Source: Microbispora sp. H13382 (GTDB lineage Bacteria; Actinomycetota; Actinomycetes; Streptosporangiales; Streptosporangiaceae). Taken from it: 64,000 nucleotides of DNA. The notes under the pieces are model-generated. The model searched no databases. It saw only the letters and a program-made list of their open reading frames with translations, and was not told where the DNA came from. Within the stretch, counting starts at the first letter, position 1; every line of letters starts with the position of its first letter. Positions 16,881 to 25,606 of this stretch are shown here, piece after piece. The translations under genes were made by a program, and so were the position numbers. The stretch is from NCBI RefSeq assembly GCF_014161445.1, contig NZ_JABBXA010000011.1:204275-268274 (forward strand). Direction: 5' to 3'.

Positions 16881-17984
16881 CTAGCTTTGGTCACCACTTG
16901 GAGCAGGCCCGGTGCTGCGCCGTACGACGAGCTGCGGGCTCACCTGCCGCAGCCGGGCGGTCTTGCCCGGCTCGGTGATGCGGTCGCTCAGCAACGCCGC
17001 CGCCGAGCGGCCCATGGCCCGCCGGGGCTGGTCCACGCTGGTCAGCGAGATGTGGGTGACGGACGCGAGGTGCGTGTTGTCGTACCCGACGACCGACAGG
17101 TCCTCGGGCACCCGCAGTCCCAGCTCGCTCGCCGCGGTCAGCACGCCCATGGCCACGATGTCGTTCGCCGCGAAGATCGCCGTCGGCCGGGGCTCGCGCT
17201 TCAGCAGCGCCAGCGCCGCGCGCCGGCCGCCCTCCTCGCTGAAGTCGCCGTGCTCCACCATGATGTACGGCGCCAGCGCGTGGCGGCGCATGGCCACCAG
17301 GTAGCCCTCGCACCGGCACCGGGCGGCCGACGACGGCGCGCCCTCGATGTGGGCGATGCGCCGGTGCCCCAGCTCCACCAGGTGGTCGACGGCGAAGCGG
17401 GCGCCGAGCTGGTCGTCGTCGACGACGATGTCCACGCCCTCGAGTTCGACGTCGCGCTCGCCCACCACGACGGTCGGCGTGTAGGCCGCGGCCTCGGCCA
17501 GCGTGTCGCTGGACGGCGCGACCCCGAGCATGACCAGTCCGTCCACCCGCAGCTCCAGGAAGGCCTCGACGGCCTCGTCCTCGAACGCCGGGTCCCAGCG
17601 GCCGCTGCCGATGAGCAGCCGCAGCCCGTCGCCGTGCAGGCTCTCCTGCAGGCCGTCGAGGAACTCCGCGTAGAAGGGGTTGTGCAGGTCGGCCACGAGC
17701 GCGCCCACCAGGTGGGTCCGCCCCTCGACCAGACTGCGGGCGACCGCGTTGGGGCGGTAGCCGAGCTCCCGGGCGGCCTGGAGGACGGCCTCCCTGCGAT
17801 GCTCGCTCACGTGCGGGGAGCCCCGCAGCACGAGAGACACGAGCGACTTGGAGACTCCTGCCCGCTCGGCGACGTTGCGGATGGTTGGGCGGGGCCGTGG
17901 GCTGAACCCATCGGACAGTCCGCCGGCAGGGATATCGACCCCGACGTCTTTCCGGGCAGTGGTCTGCATGGACGGTCCTGACAT
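16881..17984 (-). CDS. LacI-family transcriptional repressor
   Basis: 367 residues. Start ATG 17984 follows GGGGAGAACC. After a ~35-residue non-conserved head comes the helix-turn-helix TIRNVAERAGVSKSLVSLVLRG and the hinge helix GYRPNAVARSLVEGRTHLVG. A periplasmic-binding-protein-like domain follows (GALVADLHNPFYAEFLDGLQ; AIFAANDIVAMGVL; VVGYDNTHLASVTHISLTSVDQP). LacI regulators bind palindromes and respond to sugars. The extra head before the HTH is longer than usual. No sugar transporter or catabolic operon is adjacent, so the regulon is unknown. It is divergent from the TetR gene. Confidence 0.9.
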   Translation of the reverse strand: MSGPSMQTTARKDVGVDIPAGGLSDGFSPRPRPTIRNVAERAGVSKSLVSLVLRGSPHVSEHRREAVLQAARELGYRPNAVARSLVEGRTHLVGALVADLHNPFYAEFLDGLQESLHGDGLRLLIGSGRWDPAFEDEAVEAFLELRVDGLVMLGVAPSSDTLAEAAAYTPTVVVGERDVELEGVDIVVDDDQLGARFAVDHLVELGHRRIAHIEGAPSSAARCRCEGYLVAMRRHALAPYIMVEHGDFSEEGGRRAALALLKREPRPTAIFAANDIVAMGVLTAASELGLRVPEDLSVVGYDNTHLASVTHISLTSVDQPRRAMGRSAAALLSDRITEPGKTARLRQVSPQLVVRRSTGPAPSGDQS

Positions 17985-18197
17985 GGTTCTCCCCACGATG
18001 CGTGGACGTGCACCTGACACACCAAACGATCGAGTTGCCCAGAGGGTACGGGTTGATCGCGGTAAGACAGGATCCTTCCTCTAATCGGGCGTTGGGAAGG
18101 TTAGCCGGACCATGGGTAGGGCGGCGGCGCCGGGAGGGGGTTCGCGGGGAAACCCTTGATCCGGCCGGTCCCCCTCATTGAGGGACGATTCGCTAGG

Positions 18198-18887
18198 GTG
18201 CGGAGTGTGGGTGCCACACGCCAAGCGGAAGACGGTGCACGGCCGGCGCGCCGCAGGCTCAGCGTCGATCGGCGGCGGGAAGAGCTCATCGCCGCCGCGC
18301 TCGAGCTGTTCAGCAGGCACGACGCAGAGGACGTCTCGATCGACGACGTGGCGGCTTCCGCGGGCGCGTCGCGGGCGCTCGTCTACCACTACTTCGGCGG
18401 CAAGCAGGAGCTCTACGTGGCGGCCCTGCGCAGCGCGGCGGCCGAACTGCGGGCACGGTTACAGCCGCAGGGCGAGGGCGGCCCGCTGGAGCAGCTCACC
18501 TCGGGGCTGACGCGGTACTTCGACTTCGTCGAGGAGCACGCGGCCGGCTTCGCCGCGTTGCTCAGGGGAGGACCGGCCAACCGTGCCGGGGAGATCGGCG
18601 AGATCGTCGACGGGGTGCGCCAGCGTATGCTGCGCATGATCGTTCATCAGATGGGGGTCGACGCGCCCGGTCCGGCGTTGCGCGTCACGCTGAGGTCGTG
18701 GGTCGCCTCGGTGGAGACGGCCGGCCTCGACTGGCTGGAGCACCGCGACATGGAGCGGGCCGAGCTGGAGCGCCTGCTGGTGGACCAGATGGTCGCGCTC
18801 CTGCGGACGGCGAGCGGGCACGATCCCGGGGTGCGGGTGCTGCTGGAGACCCTGCTGCCCGCCACGAACCGTGAGGCCGTTCCCTGA
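18198..18887 (+). CDS. TetR-family transcriptional regulator
   Basis: About 229 residues. The start is uncertain: GTG 18198 or GTG 18207, with TTG 18156 further upstream, and none has a good ribosome site. The HTH is in the first 70 residues: ELIAAALELFSRHDAEDVSIDDVAASAGASRALVYHYFGGKQELYVAAL. The C-terminal ligand domain (RYFDFVEEHAAGFAALLRGG; RMIVHQMG; LRSWVASVETAGLDWLEHRD) resembles the branch that often controls fatty-acid or drug-response genes. No obvious target neighbour is present: LacI is divergent and bldC is convergent. Confidence 0.85.
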   Translation: MRSVGATRQAEDGARPARRRLSVDRRREELIAAALELFSRHDAEDVSIDDVAASAGASRALVYHYFGGKQELYVAALRSAAAELRARLQPQGEGGPLEQLTSGLTRYFDFVEEHAAGFAALLRGGPANRAGEIGEIVDGVRQRMLRMIVHQMGVDAPGPALRVTLRSWVASVETAGLDWLEHRDMERAELERLLVDQMVALLRTASGHDPGVRVLLETLLPATNREAVP

Positions 18888-19290
18888 TCCGTCGGGAAAG
18901 CCCCCGGGACGTCCGGAGAGCGCCCCAAGGTACGGCGGTCAGGACGACGTACGCATGGGGAGAGGGGAACCGCCGGGGAGGCGGAAGGACCGGGCGTTCA
19001 CGCGGGGAGGCGCCGGGCGGGCGGCGCCGACCCCCAGATTCCTCCCATGACGGGGTAGCGGTCATGGGAGTGTGACATCTCCGTCCCAGATGAGGACGGC
19101 TTGTCGCCTCCGGCTGAGGCAGCCGGATGCGGGCGAGGACGACCGGGCCCTGACCGATGCCCCTGCGGGGCAGGTGCGGACAGTGCGTGCCGGTTGCGGC
19201 CGGCGGTCCCCTCGCTGTGTCCGATGACGGACGCGCTCACATCCCCGACGCGAGCGCGCCGTTGTTCCCCCCTGGCGTGACGGCCACGTC
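18888..19290. other. Intergenic region with three hairpins between convergent genes
   Basis: 403 nt without a supported gene. It contains CTCCCATGAC (19042-19051) / GTCATGGGAG (19061-19070), CCGTCC (19081-19086) / GGACGG (19094-19099), and TCCGGCT (19109-19115) / AGCCGGA (19121-19127). The first is a perfect 10-bp inverted repeat with a 9-nt spacer. They probably include terminators for the TetR gene and bldC, which converge here. Confidence 0.55.
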
Positions 19291-19494
19291 CTACTCGGAC
19301 CGCTGCTGCGGAATGCCCGCGAGCAGCGCCCGGACCTCGGTCTCCCGGTAGCGCCGGTGACCGCCGAGGGTGCGGATGGACGTCAACTTGCCCGCCTTCG
19401 CCCACCGCGTCACGGTCTTGGGGTCGACGCGGAACATCGTGGCGACCTCCGCCGGGGTGAGCAGTGGCTCGGCCTCGGGTGTACGAGCTGACAT
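19291..19494 (-). CDS. bldC: BldC-type MerR-like developmental regulator
   Basis: 67 residues from ATG 19494, with GGAGAGG 8 nt upstream; an in-frame extension to 19722 is open but not BldC-like. The protein is essentially one winged helix-turn-helix: LLTPAEVATMFRVDPKTVTRWAKAGKL, then the wing SIRTLGGHRRYRETEVRALL. This matches BldC, the short MerR-like protein that binds direct repeats cooperatively and controls the timing of development in Streptomyces. The following genes (hypothetical, valine dehydrogenase, DUF3073, purM, purF) keep the Streptomyces bldC neighbourhood, which supports orthology. It is read from a 480-nt upstream region holding a long inverted repeat. Confidence 0.95.
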   Translation of the reverse strand: MSARTPEAEPLLTPAEVATMFRVDPKTVTRWAKAGKLTSIRTLGGHRRYRETEVRALLAGIPQQRSE

Positions 19495-19977
19495 TTGTGC
19501 GGCCTCTCCTCCGTGTGGACCGCCGGCAGCGATCCTGCGACTTGTCTGGCGCAAAGTGCCCCCAGCCGGCAATCTCTGCCCGTCGTGTCGCTCAGAGACG
19601 CGTCCGACGGCGGTGAGGACGGGCTCGTAGCTCTCCGCTACGGGCTCCTCCTCCGCCGCTGTGCGGGGCACCTCTCTGGACCGCTCCGATCGGGTAAATC
19701 TTGTCGGTCGTGGCACTGTCACGGATGTCCTTCAATGATCCAAAACGTGCGGTTTCTAGGATCATTTACGGCATCACCCGATGTGACCATACAGCCACGT
19801 AGCGCGATTGGCGAGCCCTTAGGGCACAACGTCTCGACCACGGGTTGATGTCACGCTGGGTGATTCTAGCGACACGTTTCGTGGTATCGCAGTGAAAACG
19901 GCAAACTACTCAGTTCGTAGATGTGAGATCGACTATGTCATGACCAGAATCGGCAGGTCGGGCCACCTTCATGACCG
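19495..19977 (-). promoter_or_regulatory. bldC upstream region
   Basis: 483 nt with no supported gene upstream of bldC. The half farther from bldC is clearly more AT-rich than the genome average. It holds the 8-bp inverted repeat AATGATCC (19734-19741) N17 GGATCATT (19759-19766), a candidate operator, and the short palindrome GCCCTTAGGGC near 19814. A long control region is expected for a developmental regulator. Confidence 0.5.
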
Positions 19978-20844
19978 TCAGTTTGCCGACTCCAGGGCGC
20001 GGATCGACCTCCAGCGGAGAATCACCCGCTGATACATCGCGAAGGCAAGTTCTTCCTGACCGTTGTCCAAACCCGCGAGGGCCGTCGCCACCTCGGCCAC
20101 GGACTGGTCGCCCTGCAGTGTCCTGTCGTCCATCAGGTGGACGAGGCCGCCGTAGTCGAGTTCCACCAGCGAGTGGGGGTGGAACTCCTCCAGCCAGCGG
20201 CCCACCTCCTCGACCTCGGTGAGGGCCGCCACCTGACCGACGTGCCTGCGGATCACCACCAGCGCCCGGGCCACCCGGCGGCGGGCCTGTGCCATCGAGG
20301 TGACGTACAGCATGTTCCTGGGCGGGGCGGCGGTGGTCTGCGCGCCCGGCTCGGCCGGCTGCTCCGAGCCCAGCACGAGCCACCGCTCGGCCGAGTCGAA
20401 CGGCACGAACCACGAGATCGGCACGTGCCAGGCGCCCGTGCGGATGTGGGTCCGCAGCGACCGCTCTTCGCGCTTGAACCGGTCGAAGTCGTCGGCGGTC
20501 TGCTCCGCGATGGCCTGGGGGACGAACCGGGAGGACAGCTTCACCGGCACGCTTCCGCGGAACGACGCGAACGCCAGCCACGACCGCAGCCTGCTCTGCC
20601 ACGGGCAGACGTACAGCGTCTCCTCCACCCGGCGCAGGTACGCGTTGGGGCTCTCCCGCTCGGGCGCCGGCAGCGGCGGGACGGACAGCAGGCGGCGGAC
20701 CGCCTCGCCGTGTTCGACCTCGAGCGCCCCCGCCCGGCGCGGCCGGTCGCGTGATTCGCAGTACCGGGCCCACCGAGCTTGATCCTGAGGGGCGAAAGCG
20801 GTCAGCGGCTCGTACACACGGAGATAGGCGGCGTAGGGGAGCAC
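19978..20844 (-). CDS. Conserved hypothetical protein of the bldC locus
   Basis: 288 residues from GTG 20844 (MLPYAAYLRVYEPLTAF...); ATG 20874 is an alternative. It is a soluble protein with a long N-terminal domain of basic and acidic helices, SSRFVPQAIAEQTADDFDRFKREE in the middle, HVPISWFVPFDSAERWLVLG, then ARRRVARALVVIRRHVGQVAALTEVEEVGRWLEEFHPHSLVELDYGGLVHLM near the end. No catalytic motif is visible. It occupies the place of the hypothetical gene that sits between bldC and vdh in Streptomyces, so it is part of a conserved block of unknown role. Confidence 0.8.
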   Translation of the reverse strand: MLPYAAYLRVYEPLTAFAPQDQARWARYCESRDRPRRAGALEVEHGEAVRRLLSVPPLPAPERESPNAYLRRVEETLYVCPWQSRLRSWLAFASFRGSVPVKLSSRFVPQAIAEQTADDFDRFKREERSLRTHIRTGAWHVPISWFVPFDSAERWLVLGSEQPAEPGAQTTAAPPRNMLYVTSMAQARRRVARALVVIRRHVGQVAALTEVEEVGRWLEEFHPHSLVELDYGGLVHLMDDRTLQGDQSVAEVATALAGLDNGQEELAFAMYQRVILRWRSIRALESAN

Positions 20845-20978
20845 ACCAGAATCGTGCCACGCCGCCGGACGCATGTGCAGCACCACCCAGGGTTTTCATG
20901 ATCGTTTCGCGGGTGTATCGGATAAGCTGAAGTCCGATCGCCGCAACGAGGCGGCGTACACGATCAGGAGTCACCACC

Positions 20979-22097
20979 GTGACCGACGTTTTCGGGCTGT
21001 CCCACAAGGACTCCGGCTCGGGCGACGACGCGAACCCCGTCCAGCCGGTGCGACACGAGCAGGTCGTCTTCTGCTCCGACGAGCGAAGCGGCCTCTACGC
21101 CATCATCGCGATCTACAGCACCGCCCTCGGACCGGGGCTCGGCGGCACCCGGTTCTATCCCTACGAGAGCGAGCAGGCCGCGCTCGCCGACGCGCTCAAC
21201 CTCTCGCGGGCCATGGCCTACAAGAACGCGCTGGCCGGCCTCGACCACGGGGGCGCCAAGGCCGTCATCATCGGCGACCCCGCCACCGACAAGAGCGAGG
21301 CCCTGCTGCGGGCCTACGGCAGGTTCGTCCAGTCGCTGGGCGGCCGCTACTACACCGCCTGCGACGTGGGCACCTACAGCGAGGACATGGACGTGGTGGC
21401 GCGCGAGTGCTCCTACGTCACCGGCCGCACCCAGGCCCACGGCGGCGCCGGCGACTCCTCCATCCTCACCGCTTTCGGCGTGTTCCAGGGCATGCGGGCC
21501 GCCGCCGACCACGTGTACGGCGCCTCCTCCCTGCGCGGCAGGCGGGTCGGGGTCGAGGGGGTCGGCAAGGTCGGCCACCGCCTGGTCGACCACCTGATCG
21601 AGGACGGGGCCGAGGTCGTGATCTGCGACGTCGACGAGCAGGCCGTCGAACGGGTGCGCCGGCGCCACCCCGCCGTCGAGATCGTGGCCGACGCCGCCAC
21701 GCTCGCGGCGTCCGACGTCGACGTGTACGCGCCCTGCGCCCTCGGCGGCGCGCTGGACGACGAGACCGTCCCCCGGCTCAAGGCGAGGATCGTCTGCGGC
21801 GGCGCCAACAACCAGCTCGCCCATCCCGGCGTCGAGAAGCAGCTCGCCGAGCGGGGCATCCTGTACGCGCCGGACTACGTCGTGAACTCGGGCGGGGTCA
21901 TCCAGGTGGCCGACGAGATCGAGGGCTTCGACATGGACCGGGCCCGCGCGCGGGCCGCGAGGATCTTCGACACGACCTTGAAGATCTTCCGCTCCGCCGA
22001 TGAGGAAGGCGTCCCTCCCGCGGTCGCAGCGGATAGGCTGGCAGAGCGGAGAATGTCAGAAATCGGTCGGCTAAGGGGTATTTGGCTCCGGCGCTGA
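20979..22097 (+). CDS. vdh: Valine dehydrogenase (Glu/Leu/Phe/Val dehydrogenase family)
   Basis: 372 residues. NAD+-dependent oxidative deamination of branched-chain amino acids to 2-oxoacids, the first step of valine catabolism, feeding acyl-CoA precursors. GTG 20979 has AGGAG 8 nt upstream. The catalytic domain has [30 protein letters not shown] with the catalytic Lys, and [14 protein letters not shown]. The NAD domain shows [13 protein letters not shown] and a D-V-D acidic end for the ribose. Then [24 protein letters not shown] and [15 protein letters not shown] follow. Its product is the substrate of the branched-chain 2-oxoacid dehydrogenase encoded at 41.2-44.8 kb. Confidence 0.94.
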   Translation: MTDVFGLSHKDSGSGDDANPVQPVRHEQVVFCSDERSGLYAIIAIYSTALGPGLGGTRFYPYESEQAALADALNLSRAMAYKNALAGLDHGGAKAVIIGDPATDKSEALLRAYGRFVQSLGGRYYTACDVGTYSEDMDVVARECSYVTGRTQAHGGAGDSSILTAFGVFQGMRAAADHVYGASSLRGRRVGVEGVGKVGHRLVDHLIEDGAEVVICDVDEQAVERVRRRHPAVEIVADAATLAASDVDVYAPCALGGALDDETVPRLKARIVCGGANNQLAHPGVEKQLAERGILYAPDYVVNSGGVIQVADEIEGFDMDRARARAARIFDTTLKIFRSADEEGVPPAVAADRLAERRMSEIGRLRGIWLRR

Positions 22098-22102
22098 CCG
22101 CC

Positions 22103-22128
22103 GCCGCTCGTACGACGTACCGAGCGGC
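22103..22128 (+). terminator. Stem-loop after vdh
   Basis: GCCGCTCG (22103-22110) pairs with CGAGCGGC (22121-22128) around a partly self-complementary TACGACGTAC loop, just past the vdh stop. There is no T-run, as is usual in high-GC genomes. Confidence 0.5.
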
Positions 22129-22248
22129 GCACAAACCAGGTACGGTAATAGGCGAACGAGAGACTGACGCCTGAAGTCAGGTGGCGTCGGTGCGCGGTGC
22201 GTTAGTGACGAGGGGTCGGGCACGACCCCGCATGAGGGGGTCGAGCCA

Positions 22249-22479
22249 ATGGGGCGCGGCCGAGCCAAGGCCAAGCAGGTCAAGGTCGCCCGTCAGCTGA
22301 AGTACAACAGCGGCGGGACGGATCTTGAGCGCCTGCGCGCGGAGCTCGGAGTCGTGGACGCCGACGATTCCGGCCACAGTGACGAGCATGACCCTTACGA
22401 AGAGTTGGCTGATCGCTACGCCGATTACGGGGTCGTCGACGACGAAGACGGCGAGGACGATCGCCGTGGGCGGCGTTGA
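22249..22479 (+). CDS. DUF3073 domain protein
   Basis: 76 residues starting at ATG 22249. The N-terminus MGRGRAKAKQVKVARQLKY is very basic and the C-terminal half very acidic (DADDSGHSDEHDPYEELADRYADY... DDEDGEDDRRGRR). This charge-split layout defines the actinobacterial DUF3073 family. Function unknown; the basic head suggests RNA or ribosome contact. It sits between vdh and purM as in Streptomyces. Confidence 0.9.
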   Translation: MGRGRAKAKQVKVARQLKYNSGGTDLERLRAELGVVDADDSGHSDEHDPYEELADRYADYGVVDDEDGEDDRRGRR

Positions 22480-22981
22480 CCCGGTTCTGATCGCCAGGTG
22501 AGTGACCCGGCGGGGACGTTCCCGCCGGGTTGCTTTCTCATATCGGCGACTCGTGCTCCCTCGAGCCTCACCGTTCGCGTGAGAGTTCTCGTACGGTGCC
22601 ACGGTCGCCGTCGGCCATGCCCTGTGGCGATGGGGTCGCGGCAGTCGTGCCGTCGGCGTGTTTCCGCGTTCCCACGGGCGGCTGGTCCGTGCGCTCACGT
22701 CTCCACGGGCCCATGAACCGAGCGTGAGCCTCCGGCGAGTCCGGCGCGCCGGTCGGCTCGGCACAGCTCGGCTCCCGGGCGGGCTGCCACCGTCGGCGCC
22801 CGCTGCCGTCGTGCCCTGCCCTGTCACGGCCGTGCGACGTCCAGCCGGCGAAGGCACTGCCGACGTGGTTCCCAGTGGGCCGTTCTCCCGGTGATGACGT
22901 GGCTGAGCGGCCGCCGCTGCCTGGCGGCAGGCGACGGCCGTCACGCGCCGAGAGCCAAATGGGGCCGGGGAACCCGGGACC
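22480..22981. other. Intergenic region between DUF3073 gene and purM
   Basis: 502 nt with no supported gene; short frames here have no ribosome site or family features. It separates two convergent genes. A strong terminator at its left end is listed separately. The rest shows nothing I can assign. Confidence 0.5.
22505..22538 (+). terminator. Rho-independent-type terminator
   Basis: ACCCGGCGGG (22505-22514), loop GACGTT, CCCGCCGGGT (22521-22530): a perfect 10-bp stem followed by TGCTTTCT. It ends the DUF3073 transcript. Confidence 0.8.
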
Positions 22982-24010
22982 TCACCGGCGGAAACGGGCT
23001 TGCCCCTCCCCGGGGACGACCTCGCCCAGCACCCACGCGGGCAGGCCGCGTCCGGTCAGCAACGCGAGTGCCTTGTCGGCCTCCGCCGCCGGGACGATCG
23101 CGCACATGCCCACGCCGAGGTTGAACGTCTTGTCCATCTCCTCCTGGGGCACGCCGCCGCGCCCGGCCAGCACCTCGAAGATCGCGGGCGGCGTCCAGGA
23201 GTCACGGTCGAGCAGGGCGTCCACCGTGCCGGGCAGGGACCTGGCGAGGTTGGCCGCCAGCCCGCCGCCGGTGATGTGGGCCAGGGCGTGCACCTCGGTC
23301 TCGCGGATGAGCGCCAGGCAGTCGAGCGAGTAGATGCGGGTGGGCTCGAGCAGTTCCTCGCCGAGCGTACGGCCCAGCTCGGGCAGCTCCTGCTCCAGGC
23401 CCAGCCCGGCGGTCTTGATCACGTGCCTGACCAGCGAGTATCCGTTGGAGTGGACGCCGCTGGAGGCCAGTCCGAGCACCACGTCCCCCGGCGCGACCCG
23501 GTCGGGACCGAGCAGCTCGTCGGCCTCGACGACCCCGGTGCCCGCGCCCGCGAGGTCGTACTCGTCGGGGCCCATCGCCCCGGGGTGTTCGGCGGTCTCC
23601 CCGCCGACGAGCGCGCAGCCCGCGAGCCGGCAGCCCTCGGCCACGCCGCCCACGATGTCGGCGATCCGCTCGGGCACGACCTTGCCGCACGCGATGTAGT
23701 CGGTCATGAACAGCGGCTCGGCCCCGCAGACCACAAGGTCGTCGACGACCATGCCGACGAGGTCGATGCCGATCGTGTCGTGCTTGCCGAGCTGCTGGGC
23801 CAGCATGACCTTGGTGCCCACGCCGTCGGTGGACGTGGCCAGCAGCGGCCTGCGGTAGCGCAGGAACGCCGAGGCGTCGAAGAGACCGGCGAAGCCGCTG
23901 ACGTCGTCCACGACCTCCGGGCGCCTGGACCGCGCCACGCGCGACTTCATCAGTTCGACGGCGCGGTCGCCCGCCTCGATGTCGACGCCGGCGTCGGCGT
24001 AGCTGGTCAT
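22982..24010 (-). CDS. purM: Phosphoribosylformylglycinamidine cyclo-ligase (AIR synthetase)
   Basis: 342 residues. ATP-dependent ring closure of FGAM to aminoimidazole ribotide, step 5 of purine synthesis. Typical motifs are TSYADAGVDIEAGDRAVELMK at the start, the ATP/metal loop LLATSTDGVGTKVMLA, GIDLVGMVVDDLVVCGAEPLFMTDYIACGK, ALVGGETAEHPG, GLASSGVHSNGYSLVR and HITGGGLAANLARSLP. ATG 24010 overlaps the purF stop as ATGA, so the two are translationally coupled. purM ends the transcript. Confidence 0.97.
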   Translation of the reverse strand: MTSYADAGVDIEAGDRAVELMKSRVARSRRPEVVDDVSGFAGLFDASAFLRYRRPLLATSTDGVGTKVMLAQQLGKHDTIGIDLVGMVVDDLVVCGAEPLFMTDYIACGKVVPERIADIVGGVAEGCRLAGCALVGGETAEHPGAMGPDEYDLAGAGTGVVEADELLGPDRVAPGDVVLGLASSGVHSNGYSLVRHVIKTAGLGLEQELPELGRTLGEELLEPTRIYSLDCLALIRETEVHALAHITGGGLAANLARSLPGTVDALLDRDSWTPPAIFEVLAGRGGVPQEEMDKTFNLGVGMCAIVPAAEADKALALLTGRGLPAWVLGEVVPGEGQARFRR

Positions 24011-25443
24011 CGCTGGGCCTCCAGCACGAACTTGCCCACTCTGTCGTCCTCGATGGGAATGGGGTACTCACCGGTGAAGCAGGCGCGGCAGAGCCGGTCG
24101 GCCGGCAGCGTCGTCGCCCGGGTGAGCCCGTCGAGGGAGATGTACCCCAGGGAGTCGGCGCCGAGCGAGGCGCGGATCTCCTCGACCGACAGCGACCCGG
24201 CGATCAGCTCCGCGCGGGTGGCGAAGTCGATGCCGTAGAAGCACGGCCAGGCGACCGGGGGCGAGGAGATCCGGACGTGGACCTCGGTCGCCCCGGCCTC
24301 GCGCAGCATCTTCACGATGGCCCGCTGGGTGTTGCCGCGGACGATCGAGTCGTCCACGACCACCAGGCGCTTGCCCTCGATGACCTCGCGCAGCGGGTTG
24401 AGCTTGAGGCGGATGCCGAGCTGCCGGATCGTCTGCGACGGCTGGATGAACGTGCGGCCGACGTAGGAGTTCTTCACCAGGCCCTGGCCGTACGGGATGC
24501 CGCTCTGCTCGGCGTAGCCGATGGCGGCGGGGGTGCCGGACTCGGGCGTGGGGATGACGAGGTCGGCTTCCACCGGGTGCTCGCGGGCCAGCACGCGGCC
24601 GACCTCGACCCGGGTGGACTGCACGCCGCGCCCGGCGATCGTGGTGTCGGGCCGGGCGAGGTAGACGTACTCGAACAGGCAGCCCTTGGGCTCGGCCGGT
24701 GCGAAGCGGCGCGAGCGGACGCCGCGCTCGTCGATGGTGAGCAGTTCGCCGGGCTCGATCTCGCGGATGAACGACGCGCCGACGATGTCGAGGGCCGCGG
24801 TCTCGGAGGCGACCACCCAGCCGCGCTCCAGCCGGCCCAGCACCAGCGGGCGGATGCCCTGCGGGTCGCGGGCGGCGAACAGCGTCGTCTCGTTCATCCA
24901 GACGAGCGAGTAGGCGCCCTTGATCTCGGGAAGCAGTTCGGCCGCCACGTCCTCGACCGGGCGCGAGGAGTCCTGCGCGAGCAGCGCGGTGAGCACCTCG
25001 GTGTCGGTCGTCGCGCGGGTGGAGCCCGGCGCGAGCCGTTCGGCCAGGTGGGCGGTATTGATCAGGTTGCCGTTGTGGGCGAGCGCGAGCCCGCCGCCGT
25101 CGGTCGAGCTCAGCGTGGGCTGCGCGTTCTCCCAGACACTCGATCCGGTCGTGGAGTAACGGCAGTGCCCGATGGACAGGTGCCCGCGCAGGGTGCCGAG
25201 GATCGACTCGTCGAAGACCTGGGCCACCAGGCCCATGTCCTTGTAGACGAGGATGCGGCTGCCCTCGCTGACCGCGATGCCCGCGGACTCCTGTCCACGG
25301 TGCTGCAACGCGTAGAGGCCGTAGTAGGTGAGTTTGGAGACGTCCTCCCCGGGCGCCCATACGCCGAAGACGCCACAGGCGTCCTTCGGAGCGCGGTCCT
25401 GGGGGTCGAGGTCATGGCCCAGCCGGCCGTCGCCCTTCAACAC
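24007..25443 (-). CDS. purF: Amidophosphoribosyltransferase
   Basis: 478 residues. It makes phosphoribosylamine from PRPP and glutamine, the committed step of purine synthesis. GTG 25443 is chosen because a TAGACT -10 box lies 7 nt upstream with no ribosome site, consistent with a leaderless mRNA. A 22-residue propeptide precedes the N-terminal nucleophile Cys23 of ACGVFGVWAP. The glutaminase domain has LQHRGQESAGIAV, CRYSTTG and AHNGNL. The PRPP loop is RLVVVDDSIVRGNTQRA. Four Cys at sites typical of the Fe-S (Bacillus-type) enzyme are present: PKGCLFEY, AWPCFYGID and LCRACFTGEYP. Confidence 0.96.
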   Translation of the reverse strand: MLKGDGRLGHDLDPQDRAPKDACGVFGVWAPGEDVSKLTYYGLYALQHRGQESAGIAVSEGSRILVYKDMGLVAQVFDESILGTLRGHLSIGHCRYSTTGSSVWENAQPTLSSTDGGGLALAHNGNLINTAHLAERLAPGSTRATTDTEVLTALLAQDSSRPVEDVAAELLPEIKGAYSLVWMNETTLFAARDPQGIRPLVLGRLERGWVVASETAALDIVGASFIREIEPGELLTIDERGVRSRRFAPAEPKGCLFEYVYLARPDTTIAGRGVQSTRVEVGRVLAREHPVEADLVIPTPESGTPAAIGYAEQSGIPYGQGLVKNSYVGRTFIQPSQTIRQLGIRLKLNPLREVIEGKRLVVVDDSIVRGNTQRAIVKMLREAGATEVHVRISSPPVAWPCFYGIDFATRAELIAGSLSVEEIRASLGADSLGYISLDGLTRATTLPADRLCRACFTGEYPIPIEDDRVGKFVLEAQR

Positions 25444-25450
25444 GTACTTG

Positions 25451-25478
25451 AGTCTATTTGGGCATTGGCGCTGCTCAA
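25451..25478 (-). promoter_or_regulatory. purF promoter, leaderless
   Basis: On the minus strand, TTGAGC (complement of 25473-25478), a 16-nt spacer and TAGACT (complement of 25451-25456) form a good housekeeping-sigma promoter. Seven bases separate the -10 box from GTG 25443, so the transcript probably begins at the start codon. Confidence 0.65.
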
Positions 25479-25606
25479 ACCGGGGCATGCCTGTGAGGTG
25501 CCGGAAGCATCACCCGCTCTTTGCCGTGTCGTCCCTGCTCACACGCGGATTTCGGGGGAGCCTGAGCTTTCGGGCAGGCCCCAGAATCGGTACGGGAGGG
25601 ATCATC

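Noticed and set aside
22498..22894. Short open frames in the DUF3073-purM gap
   Set aside because: No ribosome sites, composition unlike neighbouring proteins, and one covers a terminator.
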